From Saprospiraceae bacterium (GTDB lineage Bacteria > Bacteroidota > Bacteroidia > Bacteroidales > JAIPBB01), in the NCBI GenBank assembly GCA_021739805.1, contig JAIPBB010000075.1:1-18477 (forward strand): DNA of 18,477 nucleotides, written 5' to 3'. The notes below the pieces were generated by a model. It saw only the letters and a list, made by a program, of their open reading frames with translations, did no database searches and was not told where the DNA came from. The position numbers and the translations under genes are program-made. Below are positions 1-10,400 of the stretch, in pieces. Every line of letters starts with the position of its first letter. Position 1 is the first letter of the stretch.

Positions 1-758
1 ATGGTACTTTAGCTCCGGGTTCAACAGCTAACTATACATTTACAGCTACTTATACTTCTCCAAGCAATAATTACTCTATGTGTGCATGGACAACAGGAGT
101 AAATCCAACTTATACTCACAACGACTCAATATGCAAAAACATTAATGTAACAGCAGCAGCTTATGACGTTGGAATATGCAAAATTAAAGCACCGATCGAT
201 ACCTTGAGATGCGATGTAGATGTGTGGATTAAAAATTACGGTTTAAATTCGGTAAGTAGTGTTAATGTTTTCTATCATTTAAATGGAATGAATAAAAAGA
301 CCGAAACATGGACAGGAACTTTAAACTCAAATGATTCTGTGTTATTTGAATTTCAAACTAATGCAAATGCACCTTATGGCATATTTAATTTCTGTGCCGG
401 TACTGATTACAATGGAGATAGTAATAGTTCAAATGATTCATTATGCAAATCTGTTGTTGGAGCTATGTGTGATGAAGGATTCTCTGAATTTGAGAAAAAT
501 GGATTTATCTTGGAACAAAATATACCAAATCCAACTACCGGAACAACACGAATTACTTATATAGTTCCTATTTCAGGGACAATACGTTTCGACTTAATTA
601 ACGTTCTTGGACAAAGAATGCAAACACAAGAACAAACAGTTATGGCTGGACAGCACAGCATCGAACTTTACGTAGGCGATTTACCGGCAGGAGTTTATTA
701 CTATTCAGTATTATTTGAGGGCAGGAGATTAGTAAAGAAAATGGTGATAAGTAAGTAA
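1..758 (+). CDS. C-terminal part of a T9SS-secreted CARDB-repeat protein (5' truncated)
   Basis: The reading frame is open from base 3 without a stop, so the gene begins upstream of the window; the first internal ATG (78) lies inside a domain and is not the start. The visible part holds the end of one CARDB-like beta-sandwich, with the family motif GTLAPGSTANYTF near the left edge, then a complete CARDB-like domain beginning YDVGICKIKAP and closing with a SNDSLCK strand. The last ~80 residues are a T9SS type A sorting domain: the NIPNP entry motif, a GTIRFDLINVLGQ strand pair, LPAGVYYYS, and a basic tail RRLVKKMVISK. Family knowledge says this tail directs export across the outer membrane and is then cleaved. 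The pattern of CARDB repeats plus sorting domain matches the three complete downstream genes, so this is a fourth member of the tandem family. Its ligand or substrate is unknown. Confidence 0.93.
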   Translation, partial: GTLAPGSTANYTFTATYTSPSNNYSMCAWTTGVNPTYTHNDSICKNINVTAAAYDVGICKIKAPIDTLRCDVDVWIKNYGLNSVSSVNVFYHLNGMNKKTETWTGTLNSNDSVLFEFQTNANAPYGIFNFCAGTDYNGDSNSSNDSLCKSVVGAMCDEGFSEFEKNGFILEQNIPNPTTGTTRITYIVPISGTIRFDLINVLGQRMQTQEQTVMAGQHSIELYVGDLPAGVYYYSVLFEGRRLVKKMVISK

Positions 759-772
759 AATGTAATAATTTT

Positions 773-805
773 AAAACCGTCTCAATTTATTGGGACGGTT
801 TTTTT
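773..805 (+). terminator. Intrinsic terminator of the first gene
   Basis: A 13-bp stem (773-785 with 790-802, one G-U pair) around a TTTA loop includes the arms AACCGTC and GACGGTT and runs into a T tract. It lies 14 bp after the stop codon and should end transcription of the first gene before the next one. Confidence 0.9.
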
Positions 806-806
806 A

Positions 807-1089
807 TTAGTGAAAGCAACTTAATTATAAAGATGACTGTCTATTATACTAATTCTTGTCAGGTTTGCGACGCATAAGTTGATTAGAAGTAGTAATGCGG
901 TACTTAATGGAATTAATTATTTGGCAATACCTTTCCGTACTAGTATAAATGGAAAATTTGATAATGGTCTAGTTATTTAACTTTTGACATTCATTTATTA
1001 ATTTTTATTGCAAAGAAATCATATAATAAACTATATTTGACCGCAGGAAATCATACAATCAGTAGCAATTTAGCATAATGCAATAATGT
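807..1089. other. Intergenic DNA without a supported gene
   Basis: This is the bulk of a 405-bp gap between the first terminator and the next gene. No start-to-stop frame of useful length is present. One frame stays open for about 44 codons up to the stop at 978-980 but has no start codon and no recognisable family. A TATATTTG box (1032-1039) with a TTG 21 bp upstream is a possible secondary promoter. Otherwise nothing was seen. Confidence 0.55.
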
Positions 1090-1119
1090 TTTGATTTATT
1101 TAATAAATCATTAACTTTG
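1090..1119 (+). promoter_or_regulatory. Bacteroidota-type promoter for the 2065-residue protein gene
   Basis: TTTG at 1090-1093 and TAACTTTG at 1112-1119 are separated by 18 bp. They match the Bacteroidota primary sigma consensus (-33 TTTG, -7 TAnnTTTG). Transcription would start near 1126, leaving a leader of about 38 nt before the ATG at 1164. The leader has no Shine-Dalgarno sequence, as is usual in this phylum. Of the candidate promoters in the window this is the one with the best pair of boxes. Confidence 0.6.
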
Positions 1120-1163
1120 AAACAAAATTTTACTTCAGAAATACGGTATTAAATTCTATAATT

Positions 1164-4100
1164 ATGAAAAAATATTTTCTATTTATTTCGGCTCTTCTCG
1201 TTGGATTAGTCTTAAGTTCTCAAAATATTGTTTTACATGAAAATTTTGAACTTCCTTCGGGTGCCGACACATTAGTTTCATCTAGTACAGGGAGTACTTC
1301 ATGGGGGATATCTACTAATTATTTTAATGGAGGTAGTAGGTGTGATACAGCAACTGTTTCACAGGGTGATACTATGTATTTAACATCTAATTCATTTAGC
1401 ACTACAGGGAATCTGTTTGTGATACTGGAGTTTGCCCACATTTGTAAAATTGAATTCTTCGATGCTGCATTTATAGAAGTTTCAAATAATAATGGTTTAA
1501 CATGGACAAAATTAACAGGAACTCAATATTTGGGAACAGCAAACTTTGCTACGGCGGGAAATAAATTTACATCAACAGCTTATACCCAATGGCTTCCTGC
1601 AAATAATTATGCCGTGCCAACAAATTCGTGGTGGAAGCTGGAGCAATTTGATGTTTCTTCTCTTTTAGCTAATTCTGCTCAGGCTAAAGTGCGATTTACT
1701 TTAATAGATTTAAATAATACTGGTGCTGCTGGAAATTATGGATGGCTTATAGATGATATTAAGATTACTTCTGCTTTGGACGAATTAATACCGCCTATCA
1801 TCAACCTTATACCACCGATATTGCTTGATTCAGTTTTTCAACTCGGACCTTTCAATGTTAATGCTTCAATAACAGATGCTTCAGGAATCGATACAGCTAT
1901 GCTAATTTATTCAAGAAATAATGGACCGGCTGATACTGTTGGAATGATAAAAAATACCGGAAGTTCATATTTTGGTATTATTGATACAATTCCAACTTTT
2001 AGTTTATTAGATACAATTTGTTACTATATAATTGCAAAAGACAGTTCTCTGGTGGTAAATGTTGCCAGGGAGCCATCATTAGGGTGCAATCAGTTTATAA
2101 TTTATAATTCACCACCACCTGCAAATTGTGTTGCACCTATAACAACTTTCCCTTATTTGCAGTATTTCGATTCTATTCCTGCTTATAGTGGTACTCCAAC
2201 TTGCAGTAGTACTCATATATTACCAACTTCATTTGGTTGGACAAATGAAACAACAGATATGACAGATTGGGCTCCTTATACTGGAGCAACCCCTAATAAT
2301 CCATATACAGGACCAAGCTCAGACCACACTTCAGGAAGTGGAAATTATATGTATGTTGAAGCTAGTTCTTGTTATACAAAAACTGCTTTTCTAACCAGTG
2401 CATGCCTTGACCTAACGGCTTTAGCTGCACCGACATTAGAGTTTTATTATCACATGTTCGATAATTATGCACAATATATGGGAGAGTTGCATATTGATGT
2501 TTGGTATGGTAATCATTGGGTTAATTCAATATGGTCGAAACAAGGTGACCAGGGAAATCAATGGAATAAAGCTATTGTTAGTTTAATACCATACAAATCT
2601 GTTACTAAAATAAGATTCAGGGCTATCACCGGAAGTAATGCTTATTCTGATATAGCTATTGATGATGTGAAAATTTGGCAACCTCCGGCAAATGATGCAG
2701 GAGTTTTATCAATAGATAAGCCTGTTTCTCCTGCTGTTACAGGTTCGCAAACTGTTAAAGCAACATTTAAGAATCATGGTTCTGCAAATCTCACTAAAGT
2801 GAAGATTGGTTGGAGTGTTGATGGTGTATCGCAGCCGGTTTATAATTGGTCAGGTATGCTTAGTCCCGGTTCTGTAGCTGATTCAGTTCAGATTGGCAGC
2901 TTCAACTTCCAAAGTGGAGCAAGTGTTATCAAAGCCTGGACTTTTAGTCCAAATGATTCTATTGACGGTTGGAATCCAAACGATACAGCTATGTCATCAA
3001 TAATTGCATGTGTTGGAAATCTAAATGGAGTCTTTTCAATTGGTGGTCCATCTCCTGATTTTGTGAGTTTCAATGATGCACTTTTTGCATTGAACTATTG
3101 TGGAATCGATAGTCATGTTGTTATTAATGTTTATCCCGGAACCTATGATGAACAATTGGTATTTGATTCGATTCCCGGATTATCTGCCACAAGTACTATT
3201 ACTTTTCAAGGAATTTCAGGTGATAGTACTGATGCAGTTCTTGAATTTGCTGCTTCAAACACGAATAATAATTATGTGATAAAATTTGATGGTGCAAAAT
3301 ACATTACTTTCAGGAAAATAACTATTAAAGCAAAAGGTTCTTCTTATGCATACGTTATTCATATGACAAATGGTGCAGAACATAATACAATTGAGAATTG
3401 CGTCGTTAAATCTAATGTAACATCAACTTCTTCTTATGGAAGATGTATTGTGTTATACACAGGTTTAGTTAACCAATATAATACAATCAGGAATAATGTT
3501 ATTGAAGGAGGTTATTATGGTATTTATATCTATGGTAGTGGATCAACATCAAGAGCCAGGGGAAATATTATTGAAGGTAATGAAATATCAAATTTCTATT
3601 ATTATGCTATGATGCTTTATTATCAGGATTCAGTACAAGTGATAGGTAATTATATTCATGATGGAAATAGTGCAACTCAGTATGGGATATACACCTATTA
3701 TGTTTTTGATGGCTTTCGAATAGAAAGGAATAAAGTAATATTAAGTCCTACTAGTTCCGGTACAGGTATGCGGGTTTATTATGCTAACTATAATTCTTAT
3801 ATAACCTCAACTACTTTAGCTGGAACAGTAGCTAATAATTTCATTAGTATAACCAGTGGTACAAGTACAAATTATGGCTTGTATGCTTACTATTCAAACA
3901 AAGTGAATTATTATTTTAATTCTATTAATGTTTCAAGTGGTAGTGCAACAAGTAGAGCAATGTATCAAGGGAATACAACATCAAATGCATTTGGTCAAAG
4001 TTTTGTTAATAATATATTTAGCAATAGTGCCGGAGGATATGCTGCTTATTTTTATACACCTGCAACTCTCGGAACCTTAGATTATAATAATTATTACACA

Positions 4101-7100
4101 AGCGGTACAAATCTTGCTTATTGGACTGGCCCCGGAGATTTGTTGAATTTGAATGCATTAAAAAGTGCATCAGGGCAAGATATACATTCTAAAGATGTTG
4201 ACCCCGGATTTACATCAGTCAGCGACCTTCATTTAGCAAACACAAATTTGGCAGCAGCAGGCACAGCTATTCCCGGAATAGGAGAAGATATTGATGGAGA
4301 TTTTAGAAATCCCGGTGCCCCAACAATTGGAGCAGACGAGCTTCCTCCAATACCAATTGATGCAGGAGTAACAAAAGTTCTTTCACCAACAGTATTAGAA
4401 TCAGAAGGAGTTTCCTTGCCGGTTAAAGTTGTTATTAGAAATTTTGGTACAGATACTATTTTAGGAATGGATGTAAAATATTATTTGAATGGCAGTAGTA
4501 ATGTTGTTTATAACTTTACATCAACATTATTGCCTGGCCAAGAAGATACTATCACTTTCCCAAATATAACAATTACACCGGGGCATAATCATTTATATGC
4601 CTTTACAGCCTTAGCAAATGACACTAACACATTTAACGATACCTTATACTTTTATTATTATGGAAGACCGATACTTGATATGGGAGCAGTTCAGCTACTT
4701 CAGCCAGATTCAGGTGGGTGCTTCACTAGTGCTGAAACTGTAAAAGTTAGAATTAAGAATTTTGGTTCTCAAGCAATAACTTTCAGCCAGAAACCTACAA
4801 CTATTACTGTTACCGCTACCGGTCCAAATCCAACAACATTTGCTCCTATAGTTATTAATACAGGAAGTCTTGCAGTTGGAGGTACACAAGATGTTTTAAT
4901 CACAAATAATTTTGATATGTCACAAACAGGAGTTTATACTTTCAAGATTTCTACTTCTGTTACAGGTGATGGGGATACATCTAATGATACTATTATATCT
5001 AAAGGAATAACAGTATTTTCGATTGTCACTACATTTCCATTTTTTGATGACTTTGAGACCTTTACTGTAGGTTCTGGTACATACGACCCGGGAAATTTTG
5101 ATAATGGTTGGAGTGGTGACCCACATGTTAATGCTTATAATAATTTCCAATGGGTAGTAAATTCCGGTGGGACTCCATCAACGGGGACAGGTCCTGCAAA
5201 TGATCATACCACAGGTACTGCCACAGGTAAATATTTATATACCGAAGGTAATTATGGAAGTACGGGAGCATCTGCCTTTTTAATTAGCCCTTGTATTGAT
5301 CTTAGTAGCTTTACTAATCCATCACTGAGATTTTGGTATCACACATTTGGAGCAAACTGCAATTCAATTAGAGTTGATGTTCTTTATAATGGTGCCTGGA
5401 CTTTAACTGTTGGCATTATTTACGGACAACAGATGACAAGTGAGACAGACCCATGGAAGCAGGCTGTGGTTGATTTAACTGGATATCCCGGAATCGTTAG
5501 GTTGAGATTTAGAGCAATAAAAGGTTCTGGAACTTATGCTGATATGGCAATTGATGATGTATATATTAATCAACCGATTCCGAAAGACGCCGCAGTTAGA
5601 GAGATATTAAAACCTAGTTTAAATTACTCTACTGTTGGTCCAACCCAACAAGTTGAAGTCGTACTTGAGAATCATGGGCTTGATACTATTCATTCAATGA
5701 ATGTGGGTTATACTGTTGGAAATGGAGTTCCTGTTGTCGAAACCTGGACAGGTGTGTTACCTAAATATCAGAGTATATCGCATACTTTCCAAACAAATTT
5801 CTTGGTTGAAGCCGGCTCAAGTAAATTGAAAGCTTTTACTATGCTTCCAGGAGACGGAAATATTAGTAATGATACTACTTCAATGGAATATACCGGTGTC
5901 CCGGTAATTCAGGTTCCTTATAGTGATGGTTTTGAAGGAATAAACTATTTTGTAAACTCAGGTGGTTTGATGCAATGGGAGAGAGGTATTCCTGCCGGTG
6001 CAACAATTACAGCACCTCATAGCCCAACAAATGTTTGGATGACCAACCTTAATGCAAATTATCAAAACAATAGTGGTGATTTTTTATATACTCCATTTTT
6101 TGATTTCTCTCAAGCTAGCAGTGCAACTTTATCTTTTTGGCATTGGATGGATGCTCAACTCAGTAGTGATGGTGGAGTACTTCAATATTCAACAAATAGT
6201 GGTCAAACCTGGAGTACACTTGGAACTATAGGCGATCCATATGGTACAAACTGGTTTAACACAAATATTGGAGGAACTAATTGTTGGAGTGGTACTCAAT
6301 CAGGATGGGTGAAGTCAAGTTATGATCTTTCGCAATTCGATTATTTTTCAATACCACTACAATTTAGATTTTATTTTCTTTCAAATGCTACAACAAATAG
6401 TTATGACGGTTGGGCAATTGATGATTTTGAAATTTCATTGCCACAAATTCCATTTGATGCAGGTGTTTCAAGAATTATTCAACCAATTTCTTATACTAGT
6501 CCTGGAAGCCAGGTTAGTGTTCAAGTGAAATTGAAAAATTATGGTTCAACCACTTTAACAGCAATTCCTGTTTCATATAAAGTAAATACTCAAAACCCTG
6601 TAACCCAAAACTGGACAGGAAGCCTAGCTTCAGGTGATTCTGTTTCGTTTAGCTTTACTATAACTTTTTCAGCACCAATTTCTTACGATTTATGTGTTTA
6701 CACATCATTGGCAAATGACAGTTACAATTTTAATAATGAGAAATGCATTAATATATCCAAGGATATTGGAGTTTCTTATATACTTGAACCCGGAACTTAT
6801 ACAACAATAGGTGCTAACGAGACAGTTAAAATACGTGTTCAAAACTTTGGTACGGATCCTATAACAAATCTTGACCTAAAATATCAAGTTAATGCAACAC
6901 CTGAAGTAAGCGAAACTTGGTCTGGAAACCTTAAACCGGGTGGATGGATGTATTATACATTCAATCAGACATTTGTTTCTCCCATGGCAATGTATAATCT
7001 CTGTGCTTTTTCTAATATGGCTGATGATACGGATCCATCCAATGATAAAACATGTAAATATATTATTGGAACCGTTGATGTAAAAAGCCTAGATAATTCT

Positions 7101-7361
7101 AAAATGAGCCTTGGTCAAAACATACCTAATCCTAGTAGTAATTTAACTAGTATCCCCTTCTCAGTGCCAAAAAGTGGTAATTTGAAATTTACTATTAGAA
7201 ATTTAGTCGGCCAGGAGTTGATAATTAAGAATATGAAAGTAAAAGACGGAGAAAGTTTTATTGATGTTGACATCAGCTATTTATCAGCAGGTATATATTT
7301 CTATTCTATTGAATTTGATGGAAAGAGACTTGTGAAGAAAATGGTTGTTAGTAAACAATAG
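1164..7361 (+). CDS. Giant modular T9SS-secreted protein with parallel beta-helix (2065 aa)
   Basis: Signal peptide 1-19, with probable cleavage before Gln20. Domains in order (approximate residues): N-terminal beta-sandwich found in all three complete paralogs (20-205, ending GWLIDDIKI); Ig-like (206-305); MAM-like jelly roll (318-507, ending IAIDDVKIW); CARDB-like (509-612); right-handed parallel beta-helix (618-1057), very rich in Tyr/Asn/Ser and closing with APTIGADE; two CARDB-like domains (1063-1285); MAM-like (1286-1470); CARDB-like (1472-1578); MAM-like of a second subtype (1580-1760, ending GWAIDDFEI); two CARDB-like domains (1761-1970); T9SS type A sorting domain (about 1985-2065) with QNIPNP, LSAGIYFYS and a KRLVKKMVV tail. 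It should be exported to the surface or medium. No catalytic residues could be identified; binding or adhesion is inferred from the domain types. The ATG is preceded by a good promoter and starts a textbook signal peptide. It has its own terminator, so it is probably monocistronic. Confidence 0.95.
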   Translation: MKKYFLFISALLVGLVLSSQNIVLHENFELPSGADTLVSSSTGSTSWGISTNYFNGGSRCDTATVSQGDTMYLTSNSFSTTGNLFVILEFAHICKIEFFDAAFIEVSNNNGLTWTKLTGTQYLGTANFATAGNKFTSTAYTQWLPANNYAVPTNSWWKLEQFDVSSLLANSAQAKVRFTLIDLNNTGAAGNYGWLIDDIKITSALDELIPPIINLIPPILLDSVFQLGPFNVNASITDASGIDTAMLIYSRNNGPADTVGMIKNTGSSYFGIIDTIPTFSLLDTICYYIIAKDSSLVVNVAREPSLGCNQFIIYNSPPPANCVAPITTFPYLQYFDSIPAYSGTPTCSSTHILPTSFGWTNETTDMTDWAPYTGATPNNPYTGPSSDHTSGSGNYMYVEASSCYTKTAFLTSACLDLTALAAPTLEFYYHMFDNYAQYMGELHIDVWYGNHWVNSIWSKQGDQGNQWNKAIVSLIPYKSVTKIRFRAITGSNAYSDIAIDDVKIWQPPANDAGVLSIDKPVSPAVTGSQTVKATFKNHGSANLTKVKIGWSVDGVSQPVYNWSGMLSPGSVADSVQIGSFNFQSGASVIKAWTFSPNDSIDGWNPNDTAMSSIIACVGNLNGVFSIGGPSPDFVSFNDALFALNYCGIDSHVVINVYPGTYDEQLVFDSIPGLSATSTITFQGISGDSTDAVLEFAASNTNNNYVIKFDGAKYITFRKITIKAKGSSYAYVIHMTNGAEHNTIENCVVKSNVTSTSSYGRCIVLYTGLVNQYNTIRNNVIEGGYYGIYIYGSGSTSRARGNIIEGNEISNFYYYAMMLYYQDSVQVIGNYIHDGNSATQYGIYTYYVFDGFRIERNKVILSPTSSGTGMRVYYANYNSYITSTTLAGTVANNFISITSGTSTNYGLYAYYSNKVNYYFNSINVSSGSATSRAMYQGNTTSNAFGQSFVNNIFSNSAGGYAAYFYTPATLGTLDYNNYYTSGTNLAYWTGPGDLLNLNALKSASGQDIHSKDVDPGFTSVSDLHLANTNLAAAGTAIPGIGEDIDGDFRNPGAPTIGADELPPIPIDAGVTKVLSPTVLESEGVSLPVKVVIRNFGTDTILGMDVKYYLNGSSNVVYNFTSTLLPGQEDTITFPNITITPGHNHLYAFTALANDTNTFNDTLYFYYYGRPILDMGAVQLLQPDSGGCFTSAETVKVRIKNFGSQAITFSQKPTTITVTATGPNPTTFAPIVINTGSLAVGGTQDVLITNNFDMSQTGVYTFKISTSVTGDGDTSNDTIISKGITVFSIVTTFPFFDDFETFTVGSGTYDPGNFDNGWSGDPHVNAYNNFQWVVNSGGTPSTGTGPANDHTTGTATGKYLYTEGNYGSTGASAFLISPCIDLSSFTNPSLRFWYHTFGANCNSIRVDVLYNGAWTLTVGIIYGQQMTSETDPWKQAVVDLTGYPGIVRLRFRAIKGSGTYADMAIDDVYINQPIPKDAAVREILKPSLNYSTVGPTQQVEVVLENHGLDTIHSMNVGYTVGNGVPVVETWTGVLPKYQSISHTFQTNFLVEAGSSKLKAFTMLPGDGNISNDTTSMEYTGVPVIQVPYSDGFEGINYFVNSGGLMQWERGIPAGATITAPHSPTNVWMTNLNANYQNNSGDFLYTPFFDFSQASSATLSFWHWMDAQLSSDGGVLQYSTNSGQTWSTLGTIGDPYGTNWFNTNIGGTNCWSGTQSGWVKSSYDLSQFDYFSIPLQFRFYFLSNATTNSYDGWAIDDFEISLPQIPFDAGVSRIIQPISYTSPGSQVSVQVKLKNYGSTTLTAIPVSYKVNTQNPVTQNWTGSLASGDSVSFSFTITFSAPISYDLCVYTSLANDSYNFNNEKCINISKDIGVSYILEPGTYTTIGANETVKIRVQNFGTDPITNLDLKYQVNATPEVSETWSGNLKPGGWMYYTFNQTFVSPMAMYNLCAFSNMADDTDPSNDKTCKYIIGTVDVKSLDNSKMSLGQNIPNPSSNLTSIPFSVPKSGNLKFTIRNLVGQELIIKNMKVKDGESFIDVDISYLSAGIYFYSIEFDGKRLVKKMVVSKQ

Positions 7362-7381
7362 TTAAGCAAGAAATTTATTTT

Positions 7382-7410
7382 AGCCTCACAATAGTGGGGC
7401 TTTTTTTTTT
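7382..7410 (+). terminator. Intrinsic terminator after the 2065-residue protein gene
   Basis: An 8-bp stem, AGCCTCAC (7382-7389) pairing with GTGGGGCT (7394-7401) with one G-U pair around an AATA loop, is followed by a run of ten T. It lies 20 bp after the stop codon at 7359-7361. Confidence 0.88.
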
Positions 7411-7412
7411 AT

Positions 7413-7420
7413 TATATTTG
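7413..7420 (+). promoter_or_regulatory. Candidate -7 box for the 1624-residue protein gene
   Basis: TATATTTG fits the Bacteroidota TAnnTTTG consensus exactly and lies 25 bp before the ATG at 7446. No TTTG box was found at the expected upstream distance; that place is occupied by the preceding terminator. The motif is short and the DNA AT-rich, so the call rests on position plus its recurrence before the next gene. Confidence 0.4.
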
Positions 7421-7445
7421 GTTTTTTAACCTAATTCAAAAATCC

Positions 7446-10400
7446 ATGAAGAAATTACTTCTACTTCTTTTTTCAATAATGTACTTTTCAGGAATTTCTC
7501 AAACAATTGTTTATCATGAGAACTTTGAACTCAATAGCTTAGCAGATAGTGTTATAGGTAACGGAGTTGGAGGATGGGGAGTGTCAAACCAACTATCTAA
7601 TAAGGGTTTAAGATGTGATACTTCTACTATTTCCAGTGTTAATGATACAAACATTTTATCGACTATTGCCTTTAGTACACTAGGAAATCTGTTTGTTACA
7701 CTTAATTTTTCACACATTTGTAAAATTGAGTTTTACGATGCCGGAACAATCGAAGTGTCAAATGATAGTGGTGCAACATGGCATCAGCTAACTATAGCAC
7801 ATTATTTAGGAAATGGTCAGTTTGGGTCATTCGGGAATAAATTTGCATCAACTTCATATACCGATTGGCTTCCAACTCAGAATAATGCAATACCAACAAA
7901 TCTTTGGTGGAAAAATGAAACTTTCAATATTTCAGCATTTGCAGGAAATTCAGCAAATGTTATGGTAAGATTTATTCTAAGAGATGTTAACAATACAGGA
8001 GGTGCAGGTAATTTTGGTTGGCTTATTGATGATATTGAAATTACAGCAGCTGTAGATGAACTGATTCCTCCTACATTAACATACTTAGCTCCGGTTCCAA
8101 TGGGTACTATTTTTAGTCTTGGGCCATTTGAAGTAAATGCTCAAATCACAGACACTTCTGGAATCGATACTGCTTATATAGTTTACTCAGTAAATAATCA
8201 GCTTATTGACACAGTTGGAATGACAGAAATTGCAACTGACACATTCCGTGGATTTATTCCTGTTGTTCAGGATTTGGATACTGTATGTTATTATATAGTT
8301 GCAATTGATTCCTCATTAGTTTCAAATATTTCAACATTGCCACAAAGTAGTTGCATCTCATTTATTGCAAGCAGTGGTATTCATTTGCCTTATGTTGATG
8401 ATTTTGATGGAAATGACACTATCTGGTACGGAATTACAACTGACCCAGCCACACAATGGGAACTTGGAGTTCCCAATTACGGATTGCTGAGTTCAGCACA
8501 CACCTCTCCAAGGGTTTGGGGAATAAATCTCGATACTGCTTATGCAGATGAAGATACTGCCTATTTGTATTCTCCATTTTTCGATTTTTCGACCGCAGTT
8601 GGTATGAAGCTTTCTTTTTGGCAAAACCGAAATATTGAAACCCAATGGGATGGCTGTCATATGGAATATTCAACAAATGGACTATCATGGATAAAACTCG
8701 GAGGCTTAAACGACCCTAATGGCTTAAACTGGTATAATGATACAACCTATGCAACTAGTGGACTTGCTCAGTGGACAGGAAATTCAGTTGGCTGGATAAA
8801 ATCAGAATATTTGCTTGATTTTTTAAATTATTTGCCAATGGTTCAGTTTAGGTTTGTTTTTATATCTGATCCGGCGGTTAGCTTTGAGGGAATTATTATT
8901 GATGATTTTGAAATACTGCCTCCAACTGATAAAGACGCAGGAATAATTGCAATTGAAAATCCAAATTCAGGTTGCGGACTTGGAACAGATAGTCTTGTTA
9001 TTAAAATTAAAAATTTTGGAAGTGATACAATAAACGGAAATCTTATTGCTTCATTTAAAATTAATAGCTCTGCGACAGTTTCTCAATCTGTTACTCAAAT
9101 GATTTTACCGGGAGACACTCTGGAGTTTGTTTTCAATCTTCATTTAAATCTTGCACCCGGTTCTCAGGATTCTACTTTTAATATTGTTTCATATGTGTCT
9201 CTCACAGGTGATACTTTGCATAATAATGATACTTTAATTAAATCAATTATTTCTGGTGTTATTCCATCATCTCCACAAATTTCGGATGTAACTGTCATAT
9301 ATTCTACATCCACAACTCTTACAGCTATTTCTTCAGATTCAGTTTATTGGTATGAAAGTCCTACCAGCGTTACTCCGATTAAAATTGGGAATCAATTTAC
9401 TACATCAATTCTTTATGACACTACGACTTATTATCTTGAAGCCAGAGCTGGAGTAGCTGATATTAAAATTACAGAGGTTACTTTAAATTCAACCGGTAAT
9501 GGTTGTTCAAATCCTTATCCTTCATTCATTTCTTCACTATGGCGTGGAATTGAGATTACTAACTTAGGAAATAGTTTTGCTAATCTTTCTAACTATACTG
9601 TCCATATGGAAAGGTCGGGTACATTTAAAGACTATACAATACCACAGGGAGTTGTACTTAATGCAGGTAAAACATTATTACTTACTTATTATTGCAATCC
9701 TGTTAATTCAAGTATTCCATCTGAGAATTATTTTGTAATTGACTCAACTAATTACTTATACACCAACCTTGCACAGGGATATTATATTAAAGATCCAAAC
9801 GGAAATATTGTTGATGCAGTTGCTTTTAACGGATATATCTTTTCTTCAACTTCAGGAGTTACTGCTAACGATTGGAGTGGAAGCCTTAGCGGAAGTTCAT
9901 TAAATAGTGGTTTTATCAGAATTAATTCAGATAGTGATTCTGCTTCCGATTGGGTTCAAGCAAACGCACCAGCACCAATTCAAACAATTGGAAGTTTAAA
10001 TCCAATGTTAACGCTGCCCCCCGGATATGGCTGCTCAAGTAATAGAGTTGCAGTGAATGTTAATGTTTCTAATATTCCCAATTTTGATGTCGGAATTCTT
10101 TCTGTTGATTCACCTGTTACAGCAATTAATCTGTCAAGTTCAGAACCAATACATATCACTATAAAGAATTATGGGAAAGATAGCATTTCAGGATTTGGTG
10201 TGAATTATATAATAAATAATAATCAAGTTGTAACAGATACAGTTAATACTTCAATTGCCCCGGGTGATACTTTGAACTATGTTTTTCAAACTTCTGCTGA
10301 TTTGTCAAATCATAGTGTTTATAATATTAAAGTTTATCCTTCATTGGTTGGCGACACCATTTATGTTAATGATACAGTTTCGGTTACAGTAGTAAATCAA

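Noticed and set aside
847..980. A 44-codon open stretch in the first intergenic gap, translating to a protein-like string ending before the stop at 978-980.
   Set aside because: There is no usable start codon and no family resemblance I can name, and a stretch of this length is easily open by chance. It could be a gene remnant but cannot be supported.
1014..1055. Direct repeat GAAATCATA in the first gap, considered as a regulator binding pair.
   Set aside because: Nine bases in AT-rich DNA recur by chance, and spacing and symmetry give no further support.
3015..4340. Parallel beta-helix considered as a pectate-lyase-like or other polysaccharide-degrading enzyme.
   Set aside because: No catalytic Asp/Lys/Arg motif of such enzymes was recognised. 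The fold alone does not show enzymatic activity, so only a structural call was made.
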